Assembly (NCBI RefSeq): GCF_901709675.1
Contig: NC_051088.1
Location: 3,220,664 to 3,284,663, forward strand
DNA: 64,000 bases
Reading direction: 5' to 3'
DNA from: Syngnathus acus
Taxonomy: Eukaryota; Chordata; Actinopteri; Syngnathiformes; Syngnathidae
In this document: positions 50,946-63,572 of the stretch, one piece after another
How positions within the stretch are numbered: position 1 is the stretch's first letter
Layout: each line of letters starts with the position of its first letter
Notes under the pieces: generated by a model
What the model was told of the DNA's origin: nothing
What the model saw: the letters and a program-made list of their open reading frames with translations, nothing else
Database searches by the model: none
Made by a program: the position numbers and the translations under genes

Positions 50946-53900
50946 CTGCTAAGTGCTTGTTTATGACCTGAAAAAGGAATTGTTAGGGAGACAAGAGAGG
51001 AAGGTAATTACTTGGCCCCAAGGCAGGAGAAGGCAGCCTCAATTTGACAAATAGTAGCTAGCTGATGACACAATTTCATGTTTGGTGCTTGTTTGGATTT
51101 TCCTACCACGAAACGTTGGGTCAAAAGCGTGATGAAACCCGTTGTCCGTTGAGCATCCCGTAGCATGCGATACTGCAATTATAAAAAAAAAAAAAAAAAG
51201 GCTTCCTCCAGCAAACATAGCTCACGTCGGCAGGTGATGACAGCAGCTTCAGATAATCGGAAGGTGTGAAAGTCAGCATGACAGCTGTGGCGAAAGAGCG
51301 AGCAAATGGAGTGGAAGCTAAACGTTTTCACTCAATGTGTCGCTCATCCAGTGAGGCCAACGCATTTCCTTTTTCTGACCTCAACTGGAAATTATTATTG
51401 TGTGGGATGAAAGGTCAGCACACCCGCTTTCAAATCTGTGACAACAAATCCATCTGTACTGCACCAGAATTTCAAAGCCAACAAGTAGAAAGTTCATTTT
51501 AGGGGTAAATGACATAGTAATTGAAAATGAAAGGAATTCACTTCATAGGGGTGAACCGAACTAATGAATGGTATTAAAACAAGTTTCGTTCTACTCCTAC
51601 TCACAAAATTGTCAGGCCGGATTTTACAATAATAAACCAGACAAACAAGTATGTCAAATGTAATAAAAAAACACCACCCTCCTGATCCAACAAAGCTGTT
51701 GTTAACATTTTAATAAAATGTCATACAAACTTTTATTTTCCTGCCAACTGGTGCCTTCATAAAAAAAATAAGCCTGGGGATCAATTGTACATTACATCAT
51801 TGTATTATGGTATTATTTAAGAATTTCACAAAATTAAATAGGCCAGCGGCATGGTGTTACGAGTGGTTAGACTCTCTGCCTCAAAATTCTGAGCTTGGGC
51901 TTTCAAATCTGGCCGTGTCTTGCCTCTCTGGGGAACTCTGGCTTCTTCCTATCTTCCAAAATCAAAATTGGAAAAAAAAAAACAGTATTCATTTTTTCCT
52001 GAAGCTTAAGATATAATGCTATAATTGTCGACAGCTTCAAATATTTTAAGTCAACAAAGTTGTGGCAAGCCATTTACAGTCCCCAGTATAAGGAATCTGT
52101 CTTGAATCAGGAATCCTTGAAGTAGTTAGACGTTTGTCTTTCTGCATCTGGCTTCACTTTTACGTCAATAACTTTAAGAAACCATGAACATGAGAATCTG
52201 AAAATCAGTCAGTCAATAGTACACAGCAAGTAAACTCAGTTGTGCGGTCAGAAAACCTCTCAAATTTTATAAAAACTCAAGCTGACTGTTGACATACCCT
52301 TTAAGTGCCGTGGTAATATTCAAACTGTGCATAATGATACAGTATCAAACAATCATACTTTGTGGGAATTAAATCCACAGGCGGAGGTAGAGGAAGGGGG
52401 GGGCGCAGGTGCACTGCCCCCCTCTGAAATATGCTTGGATCCTATAGGTGTCAGGCCAGATAATTGACTTTTAGGTGTTTTCCGATTTTTTTACAGGATG
52501 TTCAATTTTTTTTTCAAGATTTCTACACACCCCCTTCAGGAAACACCTAATGAATCCTCATCAGCAGTGTCTGAAGAATTATCTGGGTTTGAAAAAAAAA
52601 AATTTCAATGATGGTACTTTGAGAGCAAAGGTTGTACAACATTTTTAAGAAGCACCGCTGAACAAAGTGCTTCATTGGACAGCCACACTGTCTTGTTTTT
52701 CGATCTGTAATTTCATGTACACAACTCACATTTACCTTCAGCTGCTTTTCCTAATGCTCAAAACAGGTTTTTTATCTTCCCCAGGTGTGTGTCGGAAAAA
52801 TAAAACCCCAAAGCACATATTTTTAGTTGCTAAATTAATGACCTAGCTGACATAATGACATAATGTCTCATGGACTATTCCTTACTCTGGAAAAGAAATG
52901 ATCATCTTTTACAATCAATCGGAATAGCAGTCATTCTTCCATAACCCACAAAAGTCTCACTTTGGATTTATCACACTTTGAGAGCAATGAGACATTAATG
53001 AAACTGATCCCTGACATGTTGGCTTAAGATGTTGTTACAGGCAACTCAATTTATATCCCCCATAATAAACTTGACTTCTGTTTTGGAACACTCCGGCCAT
53101 GAGAGGTTCCTCTGGCAAGAGAAGCAAAACCACATTAAAAGCACCGTGACCGCACTAATGAGGCCTTCTATGATCCATCTTCACTAGCCAGAGCCAAGCC
53201 CACTCCACTTCCTGATGACCCTCCCAGTACTTGACCGGCAGATGTGGGAGGCCTCGTAGCTGGGACGAAGACAATGCCTCAACATGTTTTCCAGACTTTC
53301 TTATGACCTTGACGATGAACAATCCGCACAAGACAAGTGTTAAATCTTTTGGCAAGGCTCTACTTATGACTCCCCTTTGCTGTTGAGAATCCAAAATCTC
53401 CGGCATGTCTGTGGGACCCAGAAAAGGACGAAGGAGGGAGAGGAAGAAGTCGGGAATATCAAGGGATGGGGAGAGTCAACGAGCTATAGAGGGTGGCCGA
53501 TTAACAAATAAAGGAACTTTTGAGAACAAAGACAGGGGGAAGTTAGAGCACTAAGGGAGTTGTGTAGTTTCATCTAGTTGAACAAAAAAATCTTTGTTCC
53601 ACCTGTCAGCAAAGCCCACTGGAGCAAAGCTGCTGCAGCACATGTTGCGTATTTACTGTAAGGGAATCCGACAACGCAAACAATTCAATCTCTATGAGCA
53701 ACAGATTACTGGTGTGGCTAATCTTCCTGGAAAGGACAGGAATATCCGCCGGAATCTGATTGCATAAGACAAACGGCATATTTTAGACAAAGATCACTAA
53801 CTGATGCTCAGTGACTCAGTTTTGTTTTTATTGCGGTGACTTTTTGCCCTTTGCGAATTCATATTGGCACTGCTATGAATTGGCTTGTCAGAATTTGCAC

Positions 53901-54131
53901 AGTGAGCATATTCATGGTGAGGGAGAATGTGAGATTTGGCCCAGCGGTGGAAGAAGAATTCTTGGGATTATTTGTCTCCCCATTTCTCTGAGCTTGCTAT
54001 GATTTTCTTTTTTAGATAATACAGTTAGCCTTAGTTAGGAGTTTTTTTCCAGATAAGCCATCATTTGGCTGAATTTTTTGCCTTGACTTGTAAGCACAAA
54101 TTTCAGATATAAATTTTGTATGGCGGGTGTA
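50946..54131. other. non-coding stretch, nothing recognised
   Basis: There are A-runs near 51185 and a G-run near 52400 in a fragment (gcaggtgcactgcccccc) that resembles a piece at about 4880-4910 and may be a decayed repeat. The minus-strand frame at 53155-53406 is unsupported. Confidence 0.4.
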
Positions 54132-54291
54132 AACTCAACTCACTTCAACCCACACCGACCGAACCTAACCCAACCCAACCCAACCCAACCCAACCCTACT
54201 CAACCCAACCCTACTCAACTCATCTTATCTCATCTCATCTCAACTCAACTCAACTCAACTCAACTCAACTCAACTCAACTCAACTCAACAA
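54132..54291. repeat. pentanucleotide array, (CCCAA)n changing to (CTCAA)n
   Basis: About 160 bp of five-base units that shift gradually from accca to actca, with some catct variants in the middle. Confidence 0.93.
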
Positions 54292-56750
54292 GAAGTAGTT
54301 TGGCATGAGACTCCAATCTGAATAAAGCAACTCCCGGAGAATCTAAACATAAAACTAATAGAATGATTTTGAGTTTTTTTTTTACCACAAGTCCATTTAG
54401 CTGAATGATAACAAACAATGAAAAATGCCATAGCCAGGTTGACAAATAGTATCAGTCTGGAAGTGTTATAACCCTTTCCATGGATATCTAAACAAACTCT
54501 GCAGTCACACATGTAGATAATCCAGCAATACTCACAGGCATATATTATTTATCCTATGCGAGGACTTACTCAGCAAGTGTGAGAGTATGTCCTTCATTTA
54601 ACTCCATGTCTGTAATATACTGCACCCAGCTGGCTAAGTTGCACAAATTTGAAGGAGCAGCACCATGTCCACTGAATTGAAGCAAAATGATGTGGCAATA
54701 ATGGGTTGTCTTACAAAAAAAAAAACAAATTTGAAAGTTTGTTACACATATTTGCTGTCATTCATTTGGATGATTTCTTCTTGCTTGATTGACTGATTCT
54801 AGAAAAGCAACAAGCGTAGCCCTTACAATCCAGGGTCCCATTTATTTAAAGTCGACTCTACATGACATTTTTGAAAGGGACACAAAATAAACTAAGCACC
54901 GAGGAAGATTACTGAACCCAAGCCTTCTTCTTTCACTCTTGGGGACACGTCATTTTTCCATGACGCATGACTTACGCTGTGCTCAGAATTAGGTGTGCTA
55001 TGCGTCAGACCTCAGGTTATGCATGCACGCGTGCATGGCTTTCTTTGAATATTCCCAACTGAAGAGGTAAATGCACTAAGCAGTTACCATGAATTATTCC
55101 CACTGTGCAGAGCCACTGAGGAGATAAAACACAAGATATTTACGTTTTGAAGAAATTAAGTGTACACAGACTTGAAAGTCTTGTATTGTAACAAATCAAG
55201 TTTAGTGCTCAGCAAGGCTTCTTTAATGCAATTTAAAGCTCTGTGTAATATGTTATATACAATAAATAATTAGTTTAACCGAAGGGAGAAAAACTAAGCA
55301 TAAGAATAAGAATAAGCCTTTGCTTGCATGTCTAACATATCCAATGGTAAAAAAAATCAGTTTAAAATTTTTTTTTTAGATTTAAAATTAATAAACTAAA
55401 TTAATAAATTAATGTTTGTTTTCTCTTCAATTGATTCTCCTGAAAAAAAGAAGTATGCATGAGATTGATGGATAGTTATTAAATTTTCCCGGGATGTGAA
55501 ATTAATCTTTTACTGGCAGAGGCAAAAAAAAAAAAAACCTGTCGCTATTGTTTCCAAAGTAACACGTGATGTTTTGTTAGCGCTGGGGTTACTGTTCTGA
55601 GTTGTGTACACGAACTTTACTGCACAGTAAATTGATCTGTCAATGTTTAATATTGTTTATGACACTGATGTTTTGTGTTAATGTTCTTTGGTTCTCCTTC
55701 GTGAGTTTCATAAACTGATGCGGATACCAGTATCGGGTATCGGTACCTTAGCAATGCCTTTTGAAATGAAGTCAGTCATCATAATGATTGTTACATTTGA
55801 GCGAAACATATTCTGTGTTCTATAAAGGTTTGTGTTTATGAACAATATTTGATAAAAGCAAAACACATTTTCGTCACAATTACAAGATGTACTATATCAG
55901 AAATTGTCAAGTATCTGAACTGAGTATCGCACTCGGTCTCAAATTAGTTGTACCGGATGCATTGTTACTTCAGCGTCTTTCAAAGACAGTTAACGAATGC
56001 TAGTTTCTCGTTGTCAGATTGTATTTTCCACATTTTCATGTAAATTAAAACATAAATTTTGGCTTTCTTTCACACACACAAAAAAATCAATCTACACTGA
56101 GTTTTCTTCTCTCATGCTTTTTTTTTTTTTTACTTCGGTGTCACTCCGGCTCTTGAAGACATAAGCAGGCCATTTTCAATTCTGTGTGGTCCCCACATCG
56201 TTCTGTCATCTCTTCCCGCCTGCGTCCACACCACTGCCTCGCAATCTCTTTCACCCCCACAACCGTCCGTCGATCTAATGCCAACCACCTGTCCGCGTGA
56301 GACCTCCCAGGCCCGCTCTCCGTCTGTTAGCGGCATGCGAGCGAATCTACACTCAAAAGTTCCCAGTATGACTAAAGCGCAGATGGTTTTATATTTATTG
56401 ATGTGAGCGCAGGCGTCACCTAGGAAACATCCGACAACTACTGCTTCCTCTACAAAACTCACAAAACTGGGGAGAAGCCGAAAAATTGCTTCCTTCCATC
56501 AGTAAAAGTCTATGCTTAAACTAATTTGCAGTTGTGTCCAATGACTCATCATTTTATGTAGTGTGCATTCCAGATTGACATAATTCGAATAAGTGCATCA
56601 TAAGCAGTTTGGATTGTCGACTTGGGGCTAAGGCGTGTGCGTGTGTTTGATGCGTCTCCAACACAAACATACATAATTGTGCTCACGTTGACATTTGACA
56701 CACTTGAACAGACAAAGAATCAGTTGCCTCTGACTACAGTTCATCATTTT
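54292..56750. other. non-coding stretch, nothing recognised
   Basis: AT-rich. A GC-richer patch at about 56.15-56.45 kb has a 110-codon minus-strand frame without a recognisable domain. Confidence 0.4.
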
Positions 56751-57140
56751 ATCCATCCATCCATCCATCCATCCATCCATCCATCCATCCATCCATCCAT
56801 CCATCCATCCATCCATTTTCTATACCGCTTGTCCCCACGGTGTCGCGGGCATGCTGGAGCCTATCCCAGCAGTCATCGGGCAGTAGGCGTGGGACACCCT
56901 GAGCCGGTTGCCAGCCAATCGCAGGGCACACAGAGACGAACAACCATTCGCACTCGCACTCACACCTAGGGACAATTTGGAGTGCTCAATCAGCCTACCA
57001 AGCATGTTTTTGGGATGTGGGAGGAAACTGGAGTGGCTGGAGCAAACCCACGCGGGCACAGGGAGAACATGCAAACTTCACACAGGGAGGGCCAGAGGTG
57101 GAATCGAACCCACACCCTCCTAACTGTGAGGCGGACGTGC
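56751..57140 (-). mobile_element. tRNA-headed SINE copy with (CATC)n tail and a perfect B box
   Basis: The tail array is 56751-56816 and the body 56817-57140. On the minus strand the RNA polymerase III B box reads GGTTCGATTCC (57110 down to 57100), a perfect match to the tRNA consensus. The upstream A-box part is lost at the junction with the AT-rich run that follows. Confidence 0.85.
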
Positions 57141-57166
57141 GGCGGAATTCAAATTAATTATTATAG

Positions 57167-57177
57167 TAATATATATA

Positions 57178-57223
<46 letters not shown>

Positions 57224-57301
57224 TATATATATAGTATGTATATATATACACATATACTATATATATATATATACATATAGTATATATATATATATATATA
57301 T
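57167..57301. repeat. TA-rich low-complexity run
   Basis: Long alternating TA tracts with short interruptions, between the SINE and the next transposon. Confidence 0.9.
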
Positions 57302-57304
57302 ACA

Positions 57305-58110
57305 CAGTGGAGCCTCGGTTTTCGAACGTCCCGGTTCTCGAACAAATCGGTATTCGAACAAAAAATTCGAGATATTTTTGCTTCGGATGTCGGACGAAAT
57401 TCGGTTGTCGAACCTCGCGAGATGAGCCGAGAGGACCCGCATGCCAACTGACTCCGTTCGTTATTACGTTCTCGTTACTCTGAGGATTGCATCAACTCTA
57501 ATCATGCCTCCAAAGGAAGCACGTGGGAGCAGTAAAGCCATCCTAAAACACAAAGACGCGCTTAAAGCAATGCGACAGTGAGCGCCCGGCGCGCTGCGGT
57601 TGCGCGATCGGACTAAATTAAGCTCCTTGCGCACTGAGGTCCACTTAAATTTTGGAAAGTACATCAGGACATTAAACATCTTTTCTAAATTTCAGCGACG
57701 GCTCTGTCACAATAATGCGACCAGCCCGGTGTAGTTGCGCGGTCGGCGACGCGCTACAGTTGCGTGTTCGGCGGTGCGCTGCAGTTGCGCGATCGGACAA
57801 AATTAAGCTCCCTGCGCACTGAGGTCCACTTAAATTTTGGAAAGTACATCAGGACATTAAAAATATTTTCTAAATTTCAGCGACGGCTCGGTCACAATAA
57901 TGCAACCAGCGCGGTGCAGATGCGCGGTCGGCGACGCGCTACGGGTGCGCGTTCGGCGGTGCGCTGCAGTTGCGCGATCGGACAAAAATACTTGGAACGG
58001 ATTAAAATTGTTTCCATTATTTGTAATGGGAAACATGCTTCGTAATTCGAACGATTCACTTCTCGAACATCCTTCTGGAACGGATTGTGGTCGAAAACCG
58101 AGGCTCCAAT
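57305..58110 (+). mobile_element. internally deleted pogo/Tigger derivative with 185-bp tandem repeats
   Basis: The left terminus is cagtggagcctcggttttcg at 57305 and the right is its complement near 58110, as in the copy at 20639-21770 but in opposite orientation. The family start codon ATG (MPPKE) is kept at 57504. The frame then jumps from SSKA straight to ILKHKDAL, so the first helix-turn-helix is deleted, and a stop follows soon after. The rest is filled by a tandem repeat of 185 bp (marker tgcgcgatcggac at 57601, 57786 and 57971). Confidence 0.82.
57601..57985 (+). repeat. two copies of a 185-bp tandem repeat inside the Tigger derivative
   Basis: The period is exactly 185 bp by the marker at 57601, 57786 and 57971. 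The units include a phrase ending in ccacttaaattttggaaag. They are not related to the 190-bp or 251-bp units elsewhere. Confidence 0.88.
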
Positions 58111-58117
58111 ATATATA

Positions 58118-58919
58118 CCGTAATTTTCGGACTATAAGTCGCACCGGAGTATAAGTCGCACCAGCCATAAAATGCCCAAAAATGTGAAAAAAAACATATA
58201 TAAGTCGCTCCGGAGTATAAGTCGCATTTTGGGGGGCAATTTATTCGACAAAATCCAACACCAAGAACAGACATGAACGAGCAACAACAGGCTAAACGAT
58301 ACGGTATGCTAACGTGACAAACACAAACGAGGAGCTGAGAACGGGCCTGACGTAACATTCAGTTATTTAAAAAAACTATTACATAAATAACACGTTTATA
58401 AAACCATCTGTGTCACTCCAATTCATTAAATCCATCGATCGTCCTTTGTCAACAATGCCGTGTGCCGCGCCGCAGTTCAAATTATTCCACAGGCCCATAC
58501 AACGATATATAAACTATATTTTAAATAACTATCACATAAACAACAATATTATCAAACCATTTGTGTCACTCCAAATCATTAAATCCATCGATCAAATTTC
58601 TCGTCCTTTATGTCATCCTGGTGACAGAGGACATGTCCAGAGGATATGGCGCTTTAAAGTGTTAATTATTTTATTTGATTTTTTCTCTCTATTTTTCATG
58701 TTTTGAATATGTTCAAGATAAAGATATCAAAGCATGTGAAGTGATCAACTATACTAAAAATAACATGTGAAGTGGTCAACTATACTTGTAAGTAAGTGAT
58801 GTGTTGATGATCAAGTAAAGATTTGTGAAAAAAAAACATATATAAGTCGCTCCTGAGTATAAGTCGCCCCCCCACCCAAACTATGAAAAAAACTGCGACT
58901 TATAGTCCGAAAATTACGG
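58118..58919. mobile_element. TIR element (CCGTAATTTTCGGAC family), copy 2
   Basis: The terminus ccgtaattttcggactataa at 58118 and its complement ending at 58919 are both flanked by TA. Repeated aagtcgc / gagtataagtcgc motifs lie next to each end. One and a half of the family's 190-bp units are at 58.40-58.62 kb. Confidence 0.85.
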
Positions 58920-59076
58920 TACTATAGGGGCACGAAACGTAACTCATACTCACACATAGAGGTGGCCAAATTAAGATATTTATATATTATTATACATATA
59001 TATACCGTAATTTTCGGACTATAAGTCGCGGTTTTTTTCATAGTTTGGGTGGGGGGGCGACTTATACTCAGGAGCG

Positions 59077-59622
59077 TGTCATGCTGTCAGGTTTTGTAGG
59101 TTGTTTTGTTTTGTCTTGTCCGTCATGTTCTAACTTCCTGTTTTATTTTGTACATCACATTCCAGATCACTGGTGCTTCCGCTGCACGGTCGCCCACTTG
59201 ACCTCCCCGTTGGTTAACCACTTACACCTGTGTCGTCCGCCCTGATTGTCTGCACCTGTGTCCTTCCCCTTCTGTGTGTGTATTTAGCCTGCGTCTTCCC
59301 CTTGTCCTCTGCCAGTGCGTCTTGCAAGCCATGACCACCAGCGACTCCATAGCCACGGATTTAGCCCTTGATTGCCTTGCTCACAGAGACCTTTTTGTCC
59401 ACGCTTTGTGGATTGTGCGTGAGACCTTGCCTTGGTTTTTTCCTCAGTTTGAGGCACCTTTGTTTTTGCCCTTTTTCCCTCAGTTTGAGGCGCCTTTGTT
59501 TTTGCCTTTTTTCCCTCAGTGTGAGGCACCTTTGTTTTTGGAGCGGTCATCCGCCGAAGAAATAAAACACCTTGAACTGTCGAAACTCTGCGTTCGAGTC
59601 CTCTCCCTGCCTGAGCCTGACA
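59077..59622 (+). mobile_element. solo LTR (546 bp)
   Basis: It begins TGTCATG and ends TGACA, with a 5-bp duplication gagcg at 59072-59076 and 59623-59627. The uninterrupted sequence of the host element can be read in copy 2, confirming the insertion. AATAAA lies at 59561-59566. Three 36-bp units (marker cctcag at 59442, 59478 and 59514) form an internal repeat. The open frames through it are not retroviral proteins. It is a different family from the LTR at 49.8 kb. Confidence 0.88.
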
Positions 59623-59760
59623 GAGCGACTTATATGTGTTTTTTTTTTTTCCAAAAATTTCAAAAAAAAAATAAAAATAAAAAATGAAACCGCGATAAAC
59701 GAACCGCAATGTAGCAAGGGATTACTGTAATTTGAATTTCAAGTGACGACAGCAGCGCGA

Positions 59761-61129
59761 AACCATCTGCGTCACTCCAATTCATTAAATCCATCAATCG
59801 TCCTTTGTCAACAATGCGTGCGCGCCGCTGACGGCTTTTGCACTTAAAAATATTCCACAGGCCCATATAACGATATATAAATTATATATCAAATAACTAT
59901 TATATAAGCAATAATGTTATCAAACCATCTGTGCACTCTAAATCATTAAATCCATCGATCAAATTCCTCGTCCTTTGTCAACATCGCCGCGCGTGCGCCC
60001 TGACGTCAGCCTCGTCGTTATTCCACAGATCTACTATATAACTATATTGTAGCGTTAACAAAGTTCAAGGAAAGACGTGGGTTTGGTAAACGGCTCTTTA
60101 TTTAACAAAACAAACTTACAGGCGTGTGGCGGCGTGGACGTCCAGCCACGGAAGGGGACGAGAGCTCCATACAATAGGACCGGGCGTGCGTAGAAGCCAT
60201 GACCGAGCCCCATGCACCGTCCTCGGACAGCCACCCGGCTGAGCGCCGGGCCTCGACTTCCATCCACGGAGCTGAAAGGCAGCTCGGTAGAGTAGGACCG
60301 GGCGTGCGTAAAAGCATTGTCCGAGCACCATCCACCGTCCCTGGACAGCCACCCGGCCGAGCGCCGGCGCCCGACTTCAATCCACGAAAGTGAAAGAAAG
60401 CTGGACGAGTGACGCGCGACGCGACGTCGCGGTCGCGCGTCAGCAGCGCGACGGTTGTTTACATAAAGGACAAAGATCGACTCGTCCAGCTTTCTTTCAC
60501 TTTCGTGGATTGAAGTCGGGCGCCGGCGCTCGGCCGGGTGGCTGTCCAGGGACGGTGGATGGTGCTCGGACAATGCTTTTACGCACGCCCGGTCCTACTC
60601 TACCGAGCTGCCTTTCAGCTCCGTGGATGGAAGTCGAGGGCCGGCGCTCAGCCGGCTGGCTGTCCGAGGACGGTGCATAGGGCTCGGTCATGGCTTCTAC
60701 GCACGCCCGGTCCTATCGTATGGAGCTCTCGTCCCCTTTCGTGGCTGGACGTCCACGCCGCCACACGCCTGTAAGTTTGTTTTGTTAAATAAAGAGCCAT
60801 TTACCAAACCCACGTCTTTCCTTGAACTTTGTTAACGCTACAATATAGTTATATAGTAGATCTGTGGAATAACGACGAGGCTGACGTCAGGGCGCACGCG
60901 CGGCGATGTTGACAAAGGACGAGGAATTTGATCGATGGATTTAATGATTTAGAGTGCACAGATGGTTTGATAACATTATTGCTTATATAATAGTTATTTG
61001 ATATATAATTTATATATCGTTATATGGGCCTGTGGAATATTTTTAAGTGCAAGAGCCGTCAGCGGCGCGCACGCATTGTTGACAAAGGACGATTGATGGA
61101 TTTAATGAATTGGAGTGACGCAGATGGTT
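59761..61129. repeat. giant inverted repeat: two 650-bp arms around a 69-bp spacer
   Basis: The left arm is 59761-60410 and the right arm 60480-61129. Positions add to 120890 throughout, so the arms align without visible length change; I noticed only scattered single-base differences. The arms contain the family's 190-bp unit on the outside and a GC-rich core inside with a roughly 120-bp repeated motif. The 69-bp spacer contains a smaller perfect-looking palindrome (gacgcgcgac ... gtcgcgcgtc, 60411-60441). Duplicate open frames on the two strands arise from the symmetry. Confidence 0.92.
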
Positions 61130-61415
61130 TTATTAACGTGTTATTTATGTAATAGTTTTTTGAATAACTCTGAATTTTACGTCAGGGCCGTTCTCAGCTC
61201 TTAGTTTGTGTTTATGTCACGTTAGCATAGCTATCGTTTAGCCTGTTGTTGCTCGTTCATGACTGTTCTTGGTGTTGGATTTTGTCGAATAAATTGCCCC
61301 CCAAAATGCGACTTATACTCCGGAGCGACTTATATATGTTTTTTTTCACTTTTTTGGGCATTTTATGGCTGGTGCGACTTATACTCCGGTGCGACTTATA
61401 GTCCGAAAATTACGG

Positions 61416-63045
61416 TATATATATACACATATACGCATATGGCAAAGCACATATGAGGCCATTTCAGCACTCTCAATAGCAGCAAATTAGTTTCATGTTC
61501 CAACAAGCCATAGATGATACGGTATGAAAGTGAGGCCGCGGCGATGTCAACACAAATTCACAGAAACAATTTCGAACATAACTGCGGCACTAAACCGACA
61601 CAGTAGGACCACAAGAGTATTATTTGATCTTGCTAATTTCTGCATCGACTCTGCACGTCTCCGCATGTGGACTCAGCAGGCCCGTGTGCACATTTAAGTT
61701 TCACACATGGAAATGCAAGCATGCACAAACAGGCAAATGTATCTCTTTTGACGAAGCACCTGTCAAAGCTGTCAGTTGTGCTGAATGCAAAGACATGTGC
61801 TAACATTACTGCTTGGTTTTCTATAAATACGCTAGATTATTAATGTAGTTTCCAAACAGTGCAGGCTGAAAAGCAATATGGCGTCATTCCGTTGTATTGG
61901 CTTTCAAATGTGATCTGTAAACAGTCAGATTATCACGCTTACATTGGGCTTTTCCATTCGTGGATTTGATTATTTACAATGTAGACTTTCAATATTTGTT
62001 CAGTCGCATTGCTTCTTTTTGCATTGGTTGACTGTGTGTCATTTCTTTGCTCCTCTTGCCCAAACCAATCAGTTCCTCCCATCCCGTCGGCTTCTTCTCA
62101 GCTGTGCTTCGTTCCATCAATTAATCTGAGTGTATTTAGCTCTCCTGCGTTTGCTTTTAGCTTGATCGGTTCATGGTGTGTGTCCAGTTTAGCCAGGTGT
62201 TTTTTTGTTGCTGCGCTAGCCCCAGCTTGTTCTGTTTTTGTTGTTTGCATGCTTTATTGGTTCCATCTGCGTCACCACAAATGTATTATAGTGCCATCAA
62301 AGTGAGTTTACAAATTCAGAATGCTGCTTAGATGTGGAAGGAGAATAGATTCTCCTCTATATCGGGGGATATGCTGGACATGTCTGCCCTATATTTTGCC
62401 CTCAATATATCTCACAATGAATCTTGAAAAGTAGTGAATCATGGATGATCAAAGCTTTAGGATATGGATGAATAATAAAATAAATATAGAGTCGCTACTT
62501 TTTGGATGACGTCTGTCCTGTGTTCATGCTTGTGTGGTCTGGAATGTTAAATCTAACAAATGTTGGGTTACTAGTCCACTATTTAAAATTTCTATGTAAT
62601 GATTAAGGAGTAGGCAATAAATCATTTATTCCAAACATTATCCCAACATATTGAACAATGCATCGAGAATAATAGCGGACAACAACTAGTAAAGCAATAA
62701 TTCCCACGATGCATTGCGCTAATACAGAAACAAGAGAAAAAATGGCACACATGCTTTTCAATTCTGAGTTCCAGGGACCTCCAGATTTTAGTTTTCCTCC
62801 ACCAACAGCTATTGTAACCCAGAGGTCACACTCCGACCTTTCACCTCTCTGCTGAGCCCACACCAAACAGCTCAGCTGGTTCACTTAACACCAGATGTGC
62901 TGAGTCCGTTCACATTTTTTTAAGACCATCAATGCATATTTTTTCAGGACAATCAAACAAACCTGGAGCAGCAAGGGTGACAAATCAACAATATGAGACA
63001 ATACAAAAAGGACTGGAGTGGTGAAGTCAGCCACTTGCCTTATAG
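61416..63045. other. non-coding stretch, nothing recognised
   Basis: No exon or known repeat is identified beyond short TA runs at its left edge. Confidence 0.4.
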
Positions 63046-63572
63046 CAGGGGTCACCAAGTTTGGTCCTCGTTGGCACCAATCTAGCCTGTTTTAGATGTA
63101 TCCCCACTGCAACACACCTGATTAAAATCATCAGGCTCATCCATCCATTTTCTTATCCCCACGGGGTCGCGGGCGCATTGGAGCCTATCCCAGCAGTCAA
63201 TGGGCAGTAAGTGGGGGACACCCTGAACCGGCTGCCAGCCAATCACAGGGCACACAGAGACGAACAATCATCTGCACACGCACTCACACAGGGCAATTTG
63301 AAGTGCTCAATCAGCCCACCAGGCATGTTTTTGGCATGTGGGAAGAAACTGGATTGCCCGAAAAAATCCACGCAGGCACGGGGAGAAAATACAAACTCCA
63401 CACAGGGACTGTGACGTGGACGTGCTCACCAGTGGACCACCGTGCTACCTCACCAGGATTGTTATCGGGCTTAATAGAGCTTGCTGATGAGCTGATCATT
63501 TGAATCGGGTGTGCTGTAGTAGGGCTGCACCTAAAACAGGCTGGATTGGCGCCCTTGAGTTTGTGACCCCTG
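63046..63572. mobile_element. hAT-like element carrying a SINE insertion
   Basis: The termini are caggggtcac and gtgacccctg. The flanking 8-mers are ccttatag (63038-63045) and ccttatgg (63573-63580), an 8-bp duplication with one difference. The middle (about 63138-63455) is a diverged minus-strand copy of the SINE family. Confidence 0.82.
63138..63455 (-). mobile_element. diverged SINE copy inside the hAT-like element
   Basis: A short catccatcc tail and the family body (gcctatcccagcagtcaatg) are present, with more substitutions than the other copies and a degraded head. Confidence 0.75.

Larger units (their letters stand above)
59005..61415. mobile_element. TIR element (CCGTAATTTTCGGAC family), copy 3, containing a solo LTR and a giant palindrome
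   Basis: The left terminus is at 59005 and its complement ends at 61415, each flanked by TA. A solo LTR (59077-59622) sits in its left part. The centre is a large inverted repeat (59761-61129). No transposase was found. The right part carries the same sequence as copy 2 (aacaggc, gttcatgactgttcttgg and the sub-terminal motifs). Confidence 0.85.

Noticed and set aside
53155-53406. An 83-codon minus-strand frame
   Set aside because: No domain or family resemblance and no supporting context.
56130-56462. A 110-codon minus-strand frame in a GC-richer patch
   Set aside because: No homology is recognised and no flanking splice signals fit. It could be an untranslated exon, but nothing shows it.
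59274-59709. 137- and 141-codon frames within the solo LTR
   Set aside because: They come from the 36-bp repeats of the LTR and match no retroelement protein.
60055-60835. Paired 172-codon and shorter Arg/Pro-rich frames on both strands
   Set aside because: They are mirror copies produced by the palindrome and its internal motif repeats, with no known domain.
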